A DNA stretch of 64,000 nt, taken from Physcomitrium patens (lineage: Eukaryota; Streptophyta; Bryopsida; Funariales; Funariaceae). Shown here piece after piece: positions 48,679-62,154 of the stretch. Numbering within the stretch: position 1 is the first letter of the stretch; every line of letters starts with the position of its first letter. The notes under the pieces were generated by a model. It was given only the letters and a program-made list of their open reading frames with translations. It was not told the origin of the DNA and did not search any database. The stretch is taken from positions 1,184,483-1,248,482 of the forward strand of contig NC_037273.1 of assembly GCF_000002425.4 (NCBI RefSeq). Reading direction: 5' to 3'. The translations under genes were made by a program, and so were the position numbers.

Positions 48679-49440
48679 TGTCGAATTGCACTAACCGACC
48701 CACACTGTGTTGAAACTCAAAAAAAGAAAACACACACAATTCCAATCAAGAAACCCAATTGACGGCACTTGTGCTGTCCTGCAACACCTGGTGACGATGG
48801 ATTCCAGTGGGACTGTGGATCACAAGTGGGAATTCGAAGCGAGGCGGAATTCGTAACTGGAGTGGGAAGGGGAATGAGCTGTCAATCCTGGATGGGTAGG
48901 TAGCTCGCTATGTAGAAATGGGATGTGTAACGGATGGCAGCAACCGCCCTTTACGTAGTGCAGGACGAGCCCCCTGGTGGGACACTCTCTCTCTCTCTCT
49001 CTCGCTGCGTCGCAATAAGACACCGATTCGTCGCTGCGATCAGGTAAGCGCCTTGGAATTCATAATATATATATATATATATATATATATTTTCCTCTTT
49101 TGCCTTATTTTCCAGTGGCGAGGATCGAGTGTGCGGCGAGCAATTGCGACGGTCCCCGCGAGTCAACTTGTAGATCCTGTCCGCAGACTTTTTCTGATTC
49201 CTCTCTCTCTCTCTCTCTCGCTCGCCCTCCACTGTTTTCCTTCGCCTAATTCAACACGGTCTCACGCTCTTCTTCTCCTTCTTCGGGTCGTGTGCAGTTC
49301 CTATATCCGCGGGCCCGTAGCCTGTCGCCGAAGGTTGCCTGAAAGCCGCGGGTTTCGCTTGGGATGAAAATTATTGAGATGGATGGGTCATGGATGGACG
49401 ATGTGTGGTGTGACATTTTATGTAATTTTTATTAAATGGT
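48679..49440. promoter_or_regulatory. Upstream region of alpha-expansin 2
   Basis: It holds (CT)n tracts at 48,987-49,003 and 49,199-49,219 and a (TA)n tract at 49,063-49,091. CT-rich tracts near plant start sites often lie in core promoters or 5' UTRs; that reading is inference. Open frames here are composition effects. No separate gene is recognised. Confidence 0.45.
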
Positions 49441-49560
49441 AACATGTTCATATAAAACATTAGGTGTGGTCACTGTGTACACAAAATTTATTTTTTTAAA
49501 ATTAATTAATGATTATAATTTTTTCAAAGAACTAGTTTATTATTAGGGAAAATATTATAT

Positions 49561-49820
49561 ACCTCCTTGAGTATGCTGAAATATTAATAATACCCCTGCA
49601 TTCTTAATAATGACAAATGTACCCTTGGCATTTTTGATAATAGCAAATGTATCCTTAAATATGATAAGATATCATAAATTTGACAAAAGAGCAACAATTT
49701 TAATGGATTCTATTACTTTTTTTTGTCTTTTTATGAAATCCAAATTGAGTGCCTTTTTGATGCCATTTGTGATTAGATCTTGGCTTGTCTTTTTGGTATT
49801 TTTTTGCATAGATTTTTGAC
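49561..49820 (+). repeat. Left arm of a long terminal inverted repeat
   Basis: Beginning ACCTCCTTGAGTATG, this arm is a diverged reverse complement of 62,155-62,405. Shared blocks, read on the left strand, are TTGAGTATG, AATATTAA, GCATTCTT, GATAATAGCAAATGTA, ATATGATAAG, TTTGACAAA, CAACAATTTT, ATGGATTCTATTA and a TCCAAA...TTTTTGATG-like block. A 30-base unit (GCATTCTTAATAATGACAAA and its neighbour) is present twice here and once in the right arm. Confidence 0.65.
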
Positions 49821-50375
49821 ATCTTTTTATTTTTATTTTATTTTTATTTTAGCATTTGAGTACTTGGTTGAAGCAATGCATTCCATGTCACAATGCTCAC
49901 ATCCTTCAAATTACATTCTCTCCAAAATCTGAGTATATTGTAGACAATAAATGTTTGACTTTTAATAATTGAGCAAATTTGCAACCCATTTGTTAGCACC
50001 ACTTAGATAAAGACACTAGTTTTTAAAACCTTTCTTGCTCCATCATTTCACACTTCAATCTTCTTGCCAATTCATTCCATATCCACCACCTTCTAATGCC
50101 AATACCATCTCCACTAAAATAGGACCAGATTCTCTAAGGTCTAAAACCAAATTCATAACAACAAAGATCTTGACACAATGTAAGACCAAGCAAACTAGAA
50201 CAAAACTGAAAGTAACTAAACAAAATGGTATATGAAAGACACGACTAAATAAAAGAGAATAAAACCAAAGAAACCAAATAAAATCAAATAGAAGGGAAGA
50301 AGAAAAACAAACTTTTTTGAGAGAAAGAGTCTAAAGCCATACTTGATCAAATGCCCCAAATGGCCTTAATTAGTC

Positions 50376-50420
50376 CTATTTATATTTTGTCCAAATATCT
50401 TGGAACTTTCTAGAACTTTC
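50376..50420 (-). promoter_or_regulatory. TATA box with adjoining heat shock element in the family B LTR
   Basis: On the minus strand TATAAATAG lies at 50,384-50,376. Nineteen bases upstream of it, at 50,403-50,420, GAACTTTCTAGAACTTTC forms a perfect GAAnnTTCnnGAAnnTTC heat shock element. The TATA block is conserved in the other LTR near 55,500; the heat shock element there is partly kept. Confidence 0.6.
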
Positions 50421-53400
50421 CTAATGGTTGATCTTATTAAGATAATTGTCCTTTTTGAAGATTCTAAAGGTAGGTTCTACCACGATAATTGTCTTAAGTC
50501 TTTTTAAAAGATTTTATGGTAGATTTCACATAAATCACCGTACTAACATCAATTCTAGAAACTTTTCAAAAACAACTCCAACTACATATCTCTATGTGCA
50601 AATAATATAAATATCCTATCCATGCCCTGTTAAAGCTAATCTTCCTCCACTAATATAGAACGTCCTTGTTTCACTCTTGGTGTTATTTCCAAATGGTTTT
50701 TTGACAATGAGTGAGATTTTTGGTAGGTTCTTAGGCTATATTAAGGATAGAATAACCTTTCTAGAAGACTTTGCATTGAAGTTACAAATGTCCACTACCA
50801 AGTATACTATCTCTAAAATACTACCCACTTTATATTTTTGTTGGTCATCAATCACAACTGATGATAGTAGTGGTAGTTGGTGTCAGTTTGGAAAAAGCCT
50901 TGGTTCAATATGAAAGTCCTTAAGCTACAAAACATAGAAGATTAGATAGACCCAAATATGTGGCAGAAGCTTAAGGCAATATGCAACATCAAAAATTACT
51001 TCAAAAACGTAGAAAGTTCTAAGTCATTGAGGTACTAGCTTATGGATTTGGATTGATGTAGCAAGTGGAAGGTTGATATTGGAGAGTAATACTTGATCAT
51101 ATTCTCAAAAGGTCTTGTATTGCCGATAGTTATCTGCATATTATTTTTGTCAATTATAAGCAGTAAAGAGATAGTGTTGTGCCTCTTACAAGGCTATTGT
51201 AAGCCATTGTATAAACTCCTCCATTATCAAATTATTGGCATTGATGGAACAATGGAGGGTTGCTAGAATAATTGAATATTGACCGGTGTTAAAAAAGAAT
51301 AATGAATAATTGGCACTTGCTTGAATACTATCATTCTAGGCAAATTCTAATGGTGTCAAATATTCATGTCAATCATTATGATGAATTACCATGAATGCTT
51401 GTAGCATATCTTCTAGGGTCTAATTTGTATGCTCCATTTGTCCATTTGTTTCACAATGGAAGGCCATACATATGGCAAATTAAGTGCCTAATAGCTTGAA
51501 GAACAATTGCTAAAAATTCCTTATAAAATATTAATTTTGATTTGAAATGATGCCACAAGGTAATCTATGATGACAAAAGATAGTATTAAAGAAGACTTGT
51601 GTTAGTACTTGGGCATCAATATCAGAGTGCATTGTAGCCAAGTGAAGTTGCTTCAAGGATCGATCTACAAAGATAGCAATCACAGTTTAATTATGAGACA
51701 TCTGTAGTGAATACATAATGAAATCCATAGTCACCTACTCCCAACGTGCCATAGGTAGTAAAATTGACTACAATAGCCCAATAGATATTATATTGTATGC
51801 TTTGTTATGCTGACATGATTCACAAGAATATACAAAAACTTGAACATCACAATCCAAACCTGCTCAAAACCATCTCCTTGAGATCTATTCTGAAATATTT
51901 TCACACCTTCAGTGTCTAGATATTGGAATGTCATGTTCTTTTTGAAATATGCTCATCTAAAATATAATATTGTTAGGTATGTAAATTTGCTTCTTGAAAT
52001 AGAGCAAGCCATTGTAGATAAGATAATCTCAATATTACACATTATCTACCTTCAATTGATTGATAACTATCTTAAAATAAGCATTGCAATGCATAGTTTC
52101 TTTCTATTCTGTTCCTCTTATCACGTCTGAAATGACACTATTAATGGTAGCAACTTTTGCCTTATCATCTGATTCACATTTTAAGTTGAGTCTACTTGAT
52201 AAAGTATCTAGCATGGTTTGTTGTTACCTTTGCTTATACTTAAGCTGAATATCAAAGAGCTGTAACTGCTCTTCCCAATGATGATATTATGATTTCATTT
52301 TTTTCAGATGCAAATTATATATTAGGAATTGGTGGTCAATCCAAATAGTCACTACCTTCTCTAACAAATAGTATTGCCACACCTTTGTGGCATGTACAAT
52401 TGTTAGTTGCTCTCGATTACATGTAAAATAATTGTATTCTGTCCTTCTAAATTTGCATGATTCATATGCCACAAATTGAAGACTCCTACCAAAGTCTTAT
52501 TGAAGAATTGCACCAATAATGAAGTTGGAAGCATCAATGTCAAGTGTACATAGAAAAAGAAGATTATACAATTGTAATATTGGAGGAGTAATCAATGCCT
52601 CTTTCAATTCCTTAAAGGCTCTTTTTTATTCAAATTTCCATTCAAATAGAACATTCATTTTTAATAAGCTTATCAATGATGCAACAATGTGTGTAAATTG
52701 CTAAATAAAATGGCAATAATATCAAGCAAGGCCTAAGAATGAGCAAACTTTAGAAGAATCCTTGAGAGTTGGTCAATCCTTCATTGCTTTTATCTTGTTA
52801 AGCTTCAAACACATTCCTTTGGAAGCCACCACATGCTCCAAAAAGGTGACTTTTGACTTCCAAAGTTCACACTTTATTTGCTTCTATTGAAGTGACTTTC
52901 ATGTAGCTAGTACAACACTTTCCATAGATGTTGATCATGCTCCTCAAAGATTTTATTATATAGTAAGATATCATTGATGAAGACAATTACATACTTATCC
53001 AAAACATCCCAAAATAATTTATTCATGTGACCTATAAAGGAAGTTGAAGCATTACTGAGGCCAAAAGCTAATACAAGCCATCCAAATGTCCATAGTACAT
53101 ACAATAATATGCTATCTTTTCTATATCCTCTTCATAATATGATTTGTCAATAAGCACTTTGAAGGTCAAATTTGCTACAGATAGTTGCATCTTGATGTTG
53201 GTCAAGAAGATCATCTATATATGAAAGTGAATATGTATTTTTGACAGTTTGCTTATTGAAGCCCCAAAAATTGATGCAAAGTCAAAGTCTACTATCTTTT
53301 TTGAGTGGAATGAATATAAGTACTCTCCATATTGATGTACTTTCCTGAATGAGATACTTTTCTAAAAGTTCAACTAATGATTTTCACAATTCTCTAAGTT

Positions 53401-55228
53401 CATTTAGTACTAAGTAATAAATTGGCCAATTTGCTAGTTTAGCTCCAAACACTAGTTCTATTTGAAAGGAGGTACCTCAATTAGGTGGCATACTACTAGG
53501 TAAGTCAGTTGGAAAGACAATCCGATATTTATATATAAATTGTTCTACCTCTTTAGAATCTTTTGCAGTCTTTCCTACAATTGAAGCAAGATTCGGAACC
53601 ACTACATATAACAATTCATTATGCCATATTTGCTTCTTCATAAAGATCATTCATATAAGTAAGCTTTTAGCTAGAGATCATTTTGCTATCCCATTGGATA
53701 TAGAGGTAAGAAGAATCACTAGAAAGCTTCCATCCTTAAAAGAAATTATCCTTTTTAGCTAATCAACCTATTTATTTTCCATCTCTAGCTATGGCATACC
53801 AAGGTAATATTGTATCTAACCTTTGTTACTTTGAATTTCTCCCTCAAGGCATAGGTGCCACTTAGTCTTAGGATTTCTTGTTCACTTGTCTCATTCAATA
53901 TGTTCTCTTAATCAACTATTAGGTATATATTGTCTCCTTTGATCACCTTTGATTTAATTCGAAGTTGTTTGGTAATTATCATTGAGATGTAATTTTTTAT
54001 AGAATTATAATCCACAAGCATTCAACATGGTTGTCTTCTTAATTGACTTATTAGACACATTAGTTGATCCTTCTAATAGTTGTCTAAGGCCATGGCATTT
54101 TTTTCTAAGAAATAGAAACTATTCTCAATAGGGGTCCTTGATGCCTTTACTTGGAAGCTTCATTTCTTGCTCCACTTCTTCAACAACTTAGTGGCCCTCA
54201 AGATTAAAAACCTGCCATAATTTGTTGATGCTTGAACTTTGACATTTTAGACAGACTCTAATATAGTGGTCTAACTTCCAATAGTAAAAGCACAATTCGT
54301 TTTGTACCAATATTTGCTATCTTTGTAGTATCAATGGTTCTTTCAAAGCATCAATCTTTATTAGCATTGGTTGTTATATCATAGTATTGGCTAATAGCAT
54401 AGGATTCCATACTATAGGTTGTACTCTACGATTTCTAAAATCTATAGCATCAACCTTCTTTGCAATCCTAATTGCCTCCTCAAATGTTTGTGGATCCTTT
54501 AATTCCACTTCTTGTTGGACTACAAGTTTTAATCCTTGTACGAATCCATTTATCATCTTTGCTTCTAAAATATTATTAATTTGGAGATAGAGACTTAAAC
54601 TGAGAGACATAATCTTGAATTGACTTAGATTGTATAAGATTAGCTAATTGATCATGTATGAACTTCTCCACATTGATGGCTCAAAATTGATTCCTAAGCT
54701 TGGTCTCAAACTTCTCTTAGTCACCAAATCCACCTTGATTTCTATAGATATGAGCTTAATGTTGCTACTAAATGGTTGTTATACCTCTCAAATAACTCGA
54801 GGCATATATAATTTTTTTATTAGTCTTTGTTCCAAATAATTGGAGGTATTGTTGTATATTGAAGAGCCATTGGCATACATCTTCTTGCATTGAGGTCCTT
54901 GAGTATGTATTGAACTTGTTCAATTTCAACCTAGCAAATGTAAACTCTTTTGTCTTAGAAGCTTCTATTTTTGCTTACAAAGTAGCTATCAAGCCTAGTA
55001 GATGTTGTATCTAAGTCTTCATCTAGAATTGCTCCGCCATATCTTCCATGCTATAATTTCCTTGCTAAAATTTGGTATTGTAATGCCTTCTTTCTTTCCA
55101 ATTGACTCTTTGAAGTAAATTGTTGTAGCCTCAAAATAGTACCTGATGTGGTCACAATAATTAATTTCCAACTAAACAGTGGCTATCAAAATACTACCAA
55201 AGAATAGACTAACATTCACTCTAATACC

Positions 55229-55756
55229 AATGAAACAAGACCAAATTTTTTAAGTTTTAAAAACTTATCAAATCCATAATAACAAAGATCTCAATACAAC
55301 ATAAGACCAAGCATACCAGAATAAAATTAAAAGTAATAAAAAAAAATGGAATATGAAAGATGAAACTAAATAAAAGAGAATAGAACTAAAAAAAATCTAA
55401 TAGAATCAAATAGAATAGTGCAAGGAAAATAAACTTTATCAACAGAAAGAATTTGAAGCCATACCTAATCAAAGGCCCCAAATGGCCTTAGCTAGTGCTA
55501 TTTATATTTTTTCCAATTATCTTGGAACTTTCTAAAATTTTCCTAATAGTGGATCCCACTAAAATAACCATCTTTATAAAAGATTCTAAAGATAGGCCCT
55601 ATCATGATAAATGCCTTAAGCCTTTCTAGAAGGTTTTATCGTAGGTTCCACATGAATCACTACCTTAACCTCAATTCTAGAAACTTTTCAAAAACAACTC
55701 CAACTACATATTTCTATATGCAAATAATATAAATACCCTATCTATGCCTTATTATA
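55229..55756 (-). repeat. 5' LTR of family B
   Basis: It matches the LTR at about 50,090-50,632 throughout; shared blocks are CCCCAAATGGCCTTA, ATCTTGGAACTTTCTA, AATTCTAGAAACTTTTC and CAACTCCAACTACATAT. It ends at the primer-site-like sequence near 55,215-55,228. Confidence 0.8.
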
Positions 55757-55766
55757 TCCACTATCA

Positions 55767-57016
55767 GGTAGAGAGAATTTGCCTTAAGAAAGCGCTAGAC
55801 TTCTAATTATCACTAATTATTCAATCAAACTTCAAGATTAAAAAAACACCAATTTTATATATAAAATTGTCCCTATAGGAGAAATTACATCAATACATAA
55901 GCCCTAAGTACCAAAGATCACCAAAAATGTGATAAAAATATTATAAAATCTTATATATCCTTAAGATGAATTTTTTCCAAACTTCAACAGCTCATAACTC
56001 ATAATTGGAAAATCCAAAAAAATCCAAATTTTACATGAAGTACTAATATATTTTTAACAACTACTACAACAAATTTCAACTACAAATTAGTTACAGATCT
56101 TGAGATATTGCAAAAATCCTAATAGTAGCTTCAAACCCTTGCTTACATATATCCATATGTAAATTTCTTTATATCTCACAAACTAAATATTCAAATACCA
56201 TAAAATTTTGATATTTAACTTTTAAACCTAATAAAACACATTTTTAAAAAAATTTAGCAAAAAATTCATTTGAAAACTCAAGATATGGGTCCAACTATTA
56301 CTATCAACAAAACAACTCACTTATTGCCTTTGAATTACATGTGTTGTCTTCAACACTCTATAATTCCTTCATATAAATTCCAAATGCAAAAATTGTTTCA
56401 AAAAAGATGTAGATCTTAAAATCATCCTTGCAGTTGCACCTCTCGATTTTCAAAATCTATAATAAAATTCTTCATATCTTCAAAATAGCAAAAATATATC
56501 TTAAAAAGATATCTTAACTTCAAATGGTTATAATTTTATCATTATTAATCTAAATCTTCTAAAATTTGTACAAAAATTGTAGTCCGAATTCTAAACCTTA
56601 TAACCTTTACCTTTGATTCTCAAATTCTCCTTTGGAAGTTTCCAAAATCCTTGTTATTGTCATAGATAGCTTGCTAAATGCCTATTAGGCATGACTTTCG
56701 ACTAATAGAGATGAAGATTTTTACATTTTGCCTTCATCCATTCATACCTTGCTTTCATCCTTCCAAATAAGTTTTTTAGAGGTTTGGATCTTCATCTTTG
56801 AACTCCAATCTTCTCCTTAACTTTTATATTAAATATCTAAATCCTATATAATTTAAATACTATAATCAACATATGTAAATCTCAAAATAAATTTTCTGAT
56901 ATCAGCTAATTTTAAATTAACTTATTGATTACTCTAATATATATCAATAATTATGAATATATTATATATTTTAGTTAATTTTTACATACTATAAAAAATT
57001 ACAATATGACACTGCA
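55767..57016. repeat. 1.25-kb dispersed repeat, copy 2
   Basis: It matches 2367-3600 over its full length. It is flanked by ACTATCA on both sides (55,760-55,766 and 57,017-57,023), a candidate 7-base target duplication. It sits directly outside the family B 5' LTR. No coding sequence is seen. Confidence 0.65.
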
Positions 57017-57027
57017 ACTATCATACA

Positions 57028-57055
57028 TTTTTTTTTTTTTTTTTTTTTTTTTTTT
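57028..57055. repeat. T run (28 bases)
   Basis: An uninterrupted T tract between the 1.25-kb repeat and the following family A copy. Confidence 0.95.
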
Positions 57056-60000
57056 CAATAGATATAAGTATATTAGAAGTTGTAGATTACTTCCATTTAA
57101 ATTCATATTATTCTTAGCATTTTCTTTGTTCACAAGTCCTCTTTTCTAATTTTCTTGAATAATATTAGACATCTTCTTTTTGCTAGTGTTATTACAGCAA
57201 AGATTGTTGAAATAAAAAATGCAATAGCATAAATGCAAGAACAATTGAGGAAATTAATGTTTTCAATGCATTAACTCAATTTATCATGACAATAATCAAT
57301 AAGATTGGAAAGAAGTAAAGATATAGAGATGATTGGAGTTGCTTCAACATCTATATCAAATTATATTACTTCTCCTATAGTAGAACACCTTTCAAGCATT
57401 AGAAAATTAAAAGTTTTTCTGCTTGAGAAGTTTGATGGTACAAAATCTAAGTTTTGGAGATTCATTAATTAAATACAATTAGTGAAATGATATTGCACTC
57501 ATTAGCTAGTTTTTCTATGAATTATAATATGAGATAAAGAAATTAATGTTCAAGTTAGTAGATCCTCAAATAATAAGTCAAGCAATTGACTTTGCTATAA
57601 AGTATAACAATCGACTTTTTAAATTTTAATTTGAGAGTTATACAAATGGGCCTCAATATTTTTACAATTTAATGGTAATATTAATGCCTTCTCAATACAT
57701 ATATTTAAAAGTAGAAGATATATATATTGACATGATACATTTCAAACATACTTACAAAATCTTTTTTTAGAGAAATAATAACTAATGCTTATAATAGCTT
57801 TGTAATATTTAATATAATTAAATCTCATTTTAATCTAATCATTTTAGGTTTTACTTAAAAAACTATAATCTTTAGGTAAATTAGATTTCTAAAATCTATA
57901 ATTGTTAATCAAGTAGAAAGTCAAAAGTCTAATTCAATCAAATCTATATTTGTAGATATAAGAGCTTTCTTGCATATTGCAAAAGAAAAATCACCTTGTA
58001 TTATTTATGCTATATTTGTTTCTATCAATGGAAAAACTTCAAGTAGCATTCTAAGCTAATATCAAGATTATCAAGATGTTTTCAAGAAGAAAAATAAAAA
58101 TGCTCTTTTAGAACATCATCTTTATGATTGTTCAATTAATCTTCAAGAAAGAGCTCAACCGTTGTTTGGACCAATCTACAATTTATCGCAAAATAACTTG
58201 GCCAAATTCAAGGAATATATTAATGAGAATTTAGCCAAAAATTTCATATACCATTCAAAATCTCTAGAAAGAGCTCATATCTTATTTGTAAAGAAAAAAG
58301 ATAGATCACTACATATGCGTGTGGATTATTGATGATTCAATAAGATCACCAACAAGAATAAATATCCTTTGTCTTTGATCTAAGACTTTTTGATTAATTC
58401 AATTAAACAAAGGTCTATAAAAAAATAGATCTATAAATAGTATATAATTTGATATACATCAAAAAAAGAGACAAATAAAAGATAATATTTTGAATTTAAT
58501 ATAGATATTTTGAATATAACATCATGCCTTTTAGACTCAAAATTATCCTATCTACTTTTCAACATCTTAAGAATGATATCTTTTAAGAATTTCTAAATGA
58601 TTTTTTCTTTTGATATTTAGAGGACATCTTAATCTATTCTAAGAACGTACAAAAAGCATAAATTTCATATTTGTCATGTATTACAAAAACTTAGAAATAC
58701 CAAATTATATAACAAAACAAAAAAGTATCTATTTTACATTACTCAAGTTGACTTTTCAGGATACATCATTTCAAATAATGGACTTACAATGCATCTTTAA
58801 AAAGTTCAAAATATTATAAATTAGAAGATGTTAAAAATTATAAGAGACATCTAATTTTTTTTATATATTTTTCATTTATTATTGGATCTTCATCAATAAT
58901 TTCTTTCAAATTACAATTTCATTTATACGTTTGACTTGTAAAACTAAACTTAAGTAGAATCAAGAAGCAAAAATAATATTTGAAGCTTAGAAGATAGCCT
59001 TTATTTTTGCACCAATCTTGTATTATATTGACTTCTTCGAGCCATTTTTTATAGAAAAAAATGCATTAGACTATATTTTGGAGGCCATATTCTTATAAAT
59101 AGAAGTAGATGATAAACTTTATTTAATAGTTTTTTATTTAAAAAATATTTTAGCAGCTAAGATCAACTACAAGATCCACAAAAATAATTTCTTATAATTA
59201 TGGATTCATTTTAAGAATAGCACTATTATCTAAAAAAAACTTTTAGTTTAATCATTATATATATGAATTACAAGAACCTTAAGTATTTTATATCAACATG
59301 TATTTTTAATCATTGATAAGCTTGTTGGATCATGTCTTTATTAAGATTGAAATTCAAGTTTACTTATTAGTCCAAAAAACAACAAGATTTATCAAATGCC
59401 CTTTTTAGAGAATCTTATCTTATACCAAAAGAAAAAAAACGTAACTTTTGATTAATAATAGTTTATTTTCTTGAAGCAAGAGAAATTTTATCTTTAAGCA
59501 ATGAAATCAATACTAATCATTGATTCAAATTTTTTTAAGCAAGTTTAATCAAGTATGTCTTCTAATTCTTTTATTCATGATATTAAGAATAATTCTTTAA
59601 AAATTGATAATATTTCTAAGTTTGAATTCAAAAATAATCTATTTTTTTAAGAGTAATTATATATTTCAAAAAATGAAGCACAATTACGAGCTCTTCAAGC
59701 TTACAATGACTTTTTAGTAGCATGAAATTTTGGAAATAATTAGACCTTGGGATTAATTTTAAGACATTAATAATTACATCAAATGTGAAAGATAGTCAAA
59801 AGCTTTGTACAATCATGTGATATTTGTTCAAGATAAAAAAAAATTCCTTGTCATTGATCTTATGGGCTTCTATAGCCACTACATTTACTAATACAACCAT
59901 GGTCCTCTATTTCTATGGATTTTATTACAAATCTTTCAACTTCAAGTTTATATGACTATATATTCAAGATAATAGATTATTTCACTAGGATGACATATTT

Positions 60001-61543
60001 TGTATCATATATAAAATCTATCATTGATAAGTAAAATAGCTAAATTATTTTTTGATAATATCTATTATTATTATGGATTATCAATAGATATTATATCAAA
60101 TAGAAGAATCTAATTTATATTAAGATTTTAAAAAAATTCTTTTAAGATATTGAAGATGTATATTAAATTATTTGACTTTCTACTCTAAAAAAAACAAATG
60201 AATAAAGTTTTAAAGTAGTATTTATAAGGTACTATCAACTACCATCAAAATGGTTAAATAATTTTTTTTATTATCGGCAATTTTTTTTATAATAATATAA
60301 TATATTTATTTACTTAAAAAATATCTTTTTATACTAATTATGATTATCATTTATAACTTAAGACTTTTTACTTTTCAATAATTGATAATCATATGACAAA
60401 AGATTTGGTGAATACTTTGTCAAAGCTACATGCAACAATGAAGGCACAATTAAAAGAGATTCAAGAATGACAAAAGACTAATGAAAATGCTTATCATAAG
60501 AAACAACCTCAATTCCATATTGGCAACAAGGTATAGTCATTTTTTTATAATATCAAAATTAATTGCTCTTTTGATAAGTTAGATTATTGAAGACTTAAAC
60601 CATTTCTTGTTAGTAAATAAATTGATCGAATTGCTTATAATTTACAGCTACTTGAGTCTATGAAGATCCATCTCATATTCCACATATCTCTCTTTGATTC
60701 ATATAAGATAGTGAATATCTTTGGAAGAAGACAAATACCACATATCCTTATAAAAATAGATAATAATTAAGAATTTGATATAGAAGAAGTCTTAGATTTA
60801 AGTTGGCTATAAAACGGGTTGAAATATCTTATTCATTAACATAGATATGATATTAATGAATACATATAGAAATCACCAATAAATCTTACAAATGCAATAG
60901 AAAAGGTCAAAAAATTTCATCAATGACATCTCTTAAAATCAAAATAAAGAGTCAAGCAATTCTTTGAGATAAAATAAAGGTTGTTCAATAAAAATTTTAT
61001 TCTACTTTTTATCCTTTATTGTGATTATTTTATATTAGTAGTGTTAATGAGATGAAAAATCAACAACTATGAAATTCAACTTTAGCACTATCATTTATTG
61101 ACCTATCGAATGAAATATTGTAATTATTCTAGCCTTTAAGATAATATAACAGAAATGAAGACCTTCAAGAATAATATGTTCTTTTTCAAATAGATGGCGA
61201 GATAAAATGTATTTGATATCAAAACCTTAGAAGAGATTTTTAATTTTTAGTGATTTTAATGGAGATAGAAACAATTCTTAATGGTATTACAAATATTTTT
61301 TTTGAATGAAGTTATAAAGTTCTTAACAATAATCAAATATTAAGGTGGTCTTCTTATCCTAAAATGAGATATTAACAATAGTTGAAAGGACTTATCAACT
61401 ACCTTAAAAGAAAAAAAAGATTAGAATATGTGGTAATTATAATTTATTGCAAATTGGACTTCTTCAATATGTGATTATTGATTCTTATGGTATTTCTCTC
61501 TAAAAGGAAGAAGAGAGAAGAGATAATATTATAAACATATATC

Positions 61544-61575
<32 letters not shown>

Positions 61576-62115
61576 CTTTAATAATTATTTAGATAATATG
61601 AATAGGTAGAAGTAAGTAAAAGTAGATTAATTCAATATTATCTTATAGAAAAGCTTTCTAAAAGCTTTATAGACATAATTTCACCCTTATATATTTCTAT
61701 AGGTGATTAATATGTTAGAAACTTGGTCGACAAGTTTGCTACATGTTGCACATACTCGTAGCTTGTGATATAAGCTAACCATGTGGCACATATATAAGAA
61801 ACTTTTTTTGCAAGTTAAAACACATGTCTCATAAATTGAGCACATGTTGGAGATCTTATAGAACATTGCTATGTAGTTCCTAGGTAGATAGTATATATAT
61901 AGAAGCAAGAGTGAAGTTTTTTTTTGCTCTTTTCAACTTCTTTTTTGCTTCTATTCTAGTTTCAAGGATCTTTAATTTTCTTATCTTTTGGTAGTAGCCA
62001 TTTTAGTTTCTTTCAAATATATATATTTATTTATTTTCATTTTTTTTATCTTTTTTTGAAAAAAATCTCACTTGTTTATTTTCCTTCATTCAAGTTCTTG
62101 TCTTTGATACTAAGA
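57056..62115 (+). mobile_element. Gypsy family A element, nearly full internal region and 3' LTR, very old
   Basis: In order I see leader and gag (LEKFDGTKSKFWRF near 57.43 kb), the protease region, reverse transcriptase (ENLAKNFIYHSKSLERAHIL near 58.2-58.3 kb), RNase H, integrase (the region near 59.85-60.3 kb parallels 180-600), the chromodomain region (60.55-60.95 kb) and the accessory-ORF region (61.2-61.5 kb). A purine tract (61,505-61,525) and a 3' LTR of about 61,529-62,115 follow. The 5' LTR is not found; family B and the 1.25-kb repeat lie there instead. It is broken at very many points, and far more AT-rich than the copy at 1-2366. Confidence 0.75.
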
Positions 62116-62154
62116 GGCTCGAATACTATTTTTAAAAGAAAGTTTTAGATGCCA

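Larger units (their letters stand above)
50090..55760 (-). mobile_element. Ty3/gypsy family B element with paired LTRs, minus strand
   Basis: Two co-oriented LTRs, about 50,090-50,632 (3' LTR) and 55,229-55,756 (5' LTR), bracket about 4.6 kb. By eye they are near 80-85% identical, so the insertion is old. Beside the 5' LTR, TTGGTATTAGAGTG resembles a primer site for initiator tRNA-Met. In minus-strand order I see gag (GLKLVVQQEVELKDPQTFEEAIRIA near 54.5 kb), reverse transcriptase (LVLAFGLSNASTSFIGHMN and DKYVIVFINDILLYN near 53.0 kb), RNase H (AYESCKFRRTEYNYF near 52.45 kb), integrase-region sequence, and a chromodomain-like end near 50.75-50.9 kb. The architecture looks complete, but the coding parts are broken at many points. 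Confidence 0.85.

Noticed and set aside
48244-48762. 172-residue plus-strand frame opposite alpha-expansin 2
   Set aside because: It overlaps exon 1 and intron 1 of the expansin in antisense and has no domain; it is a shadow of the real gene.
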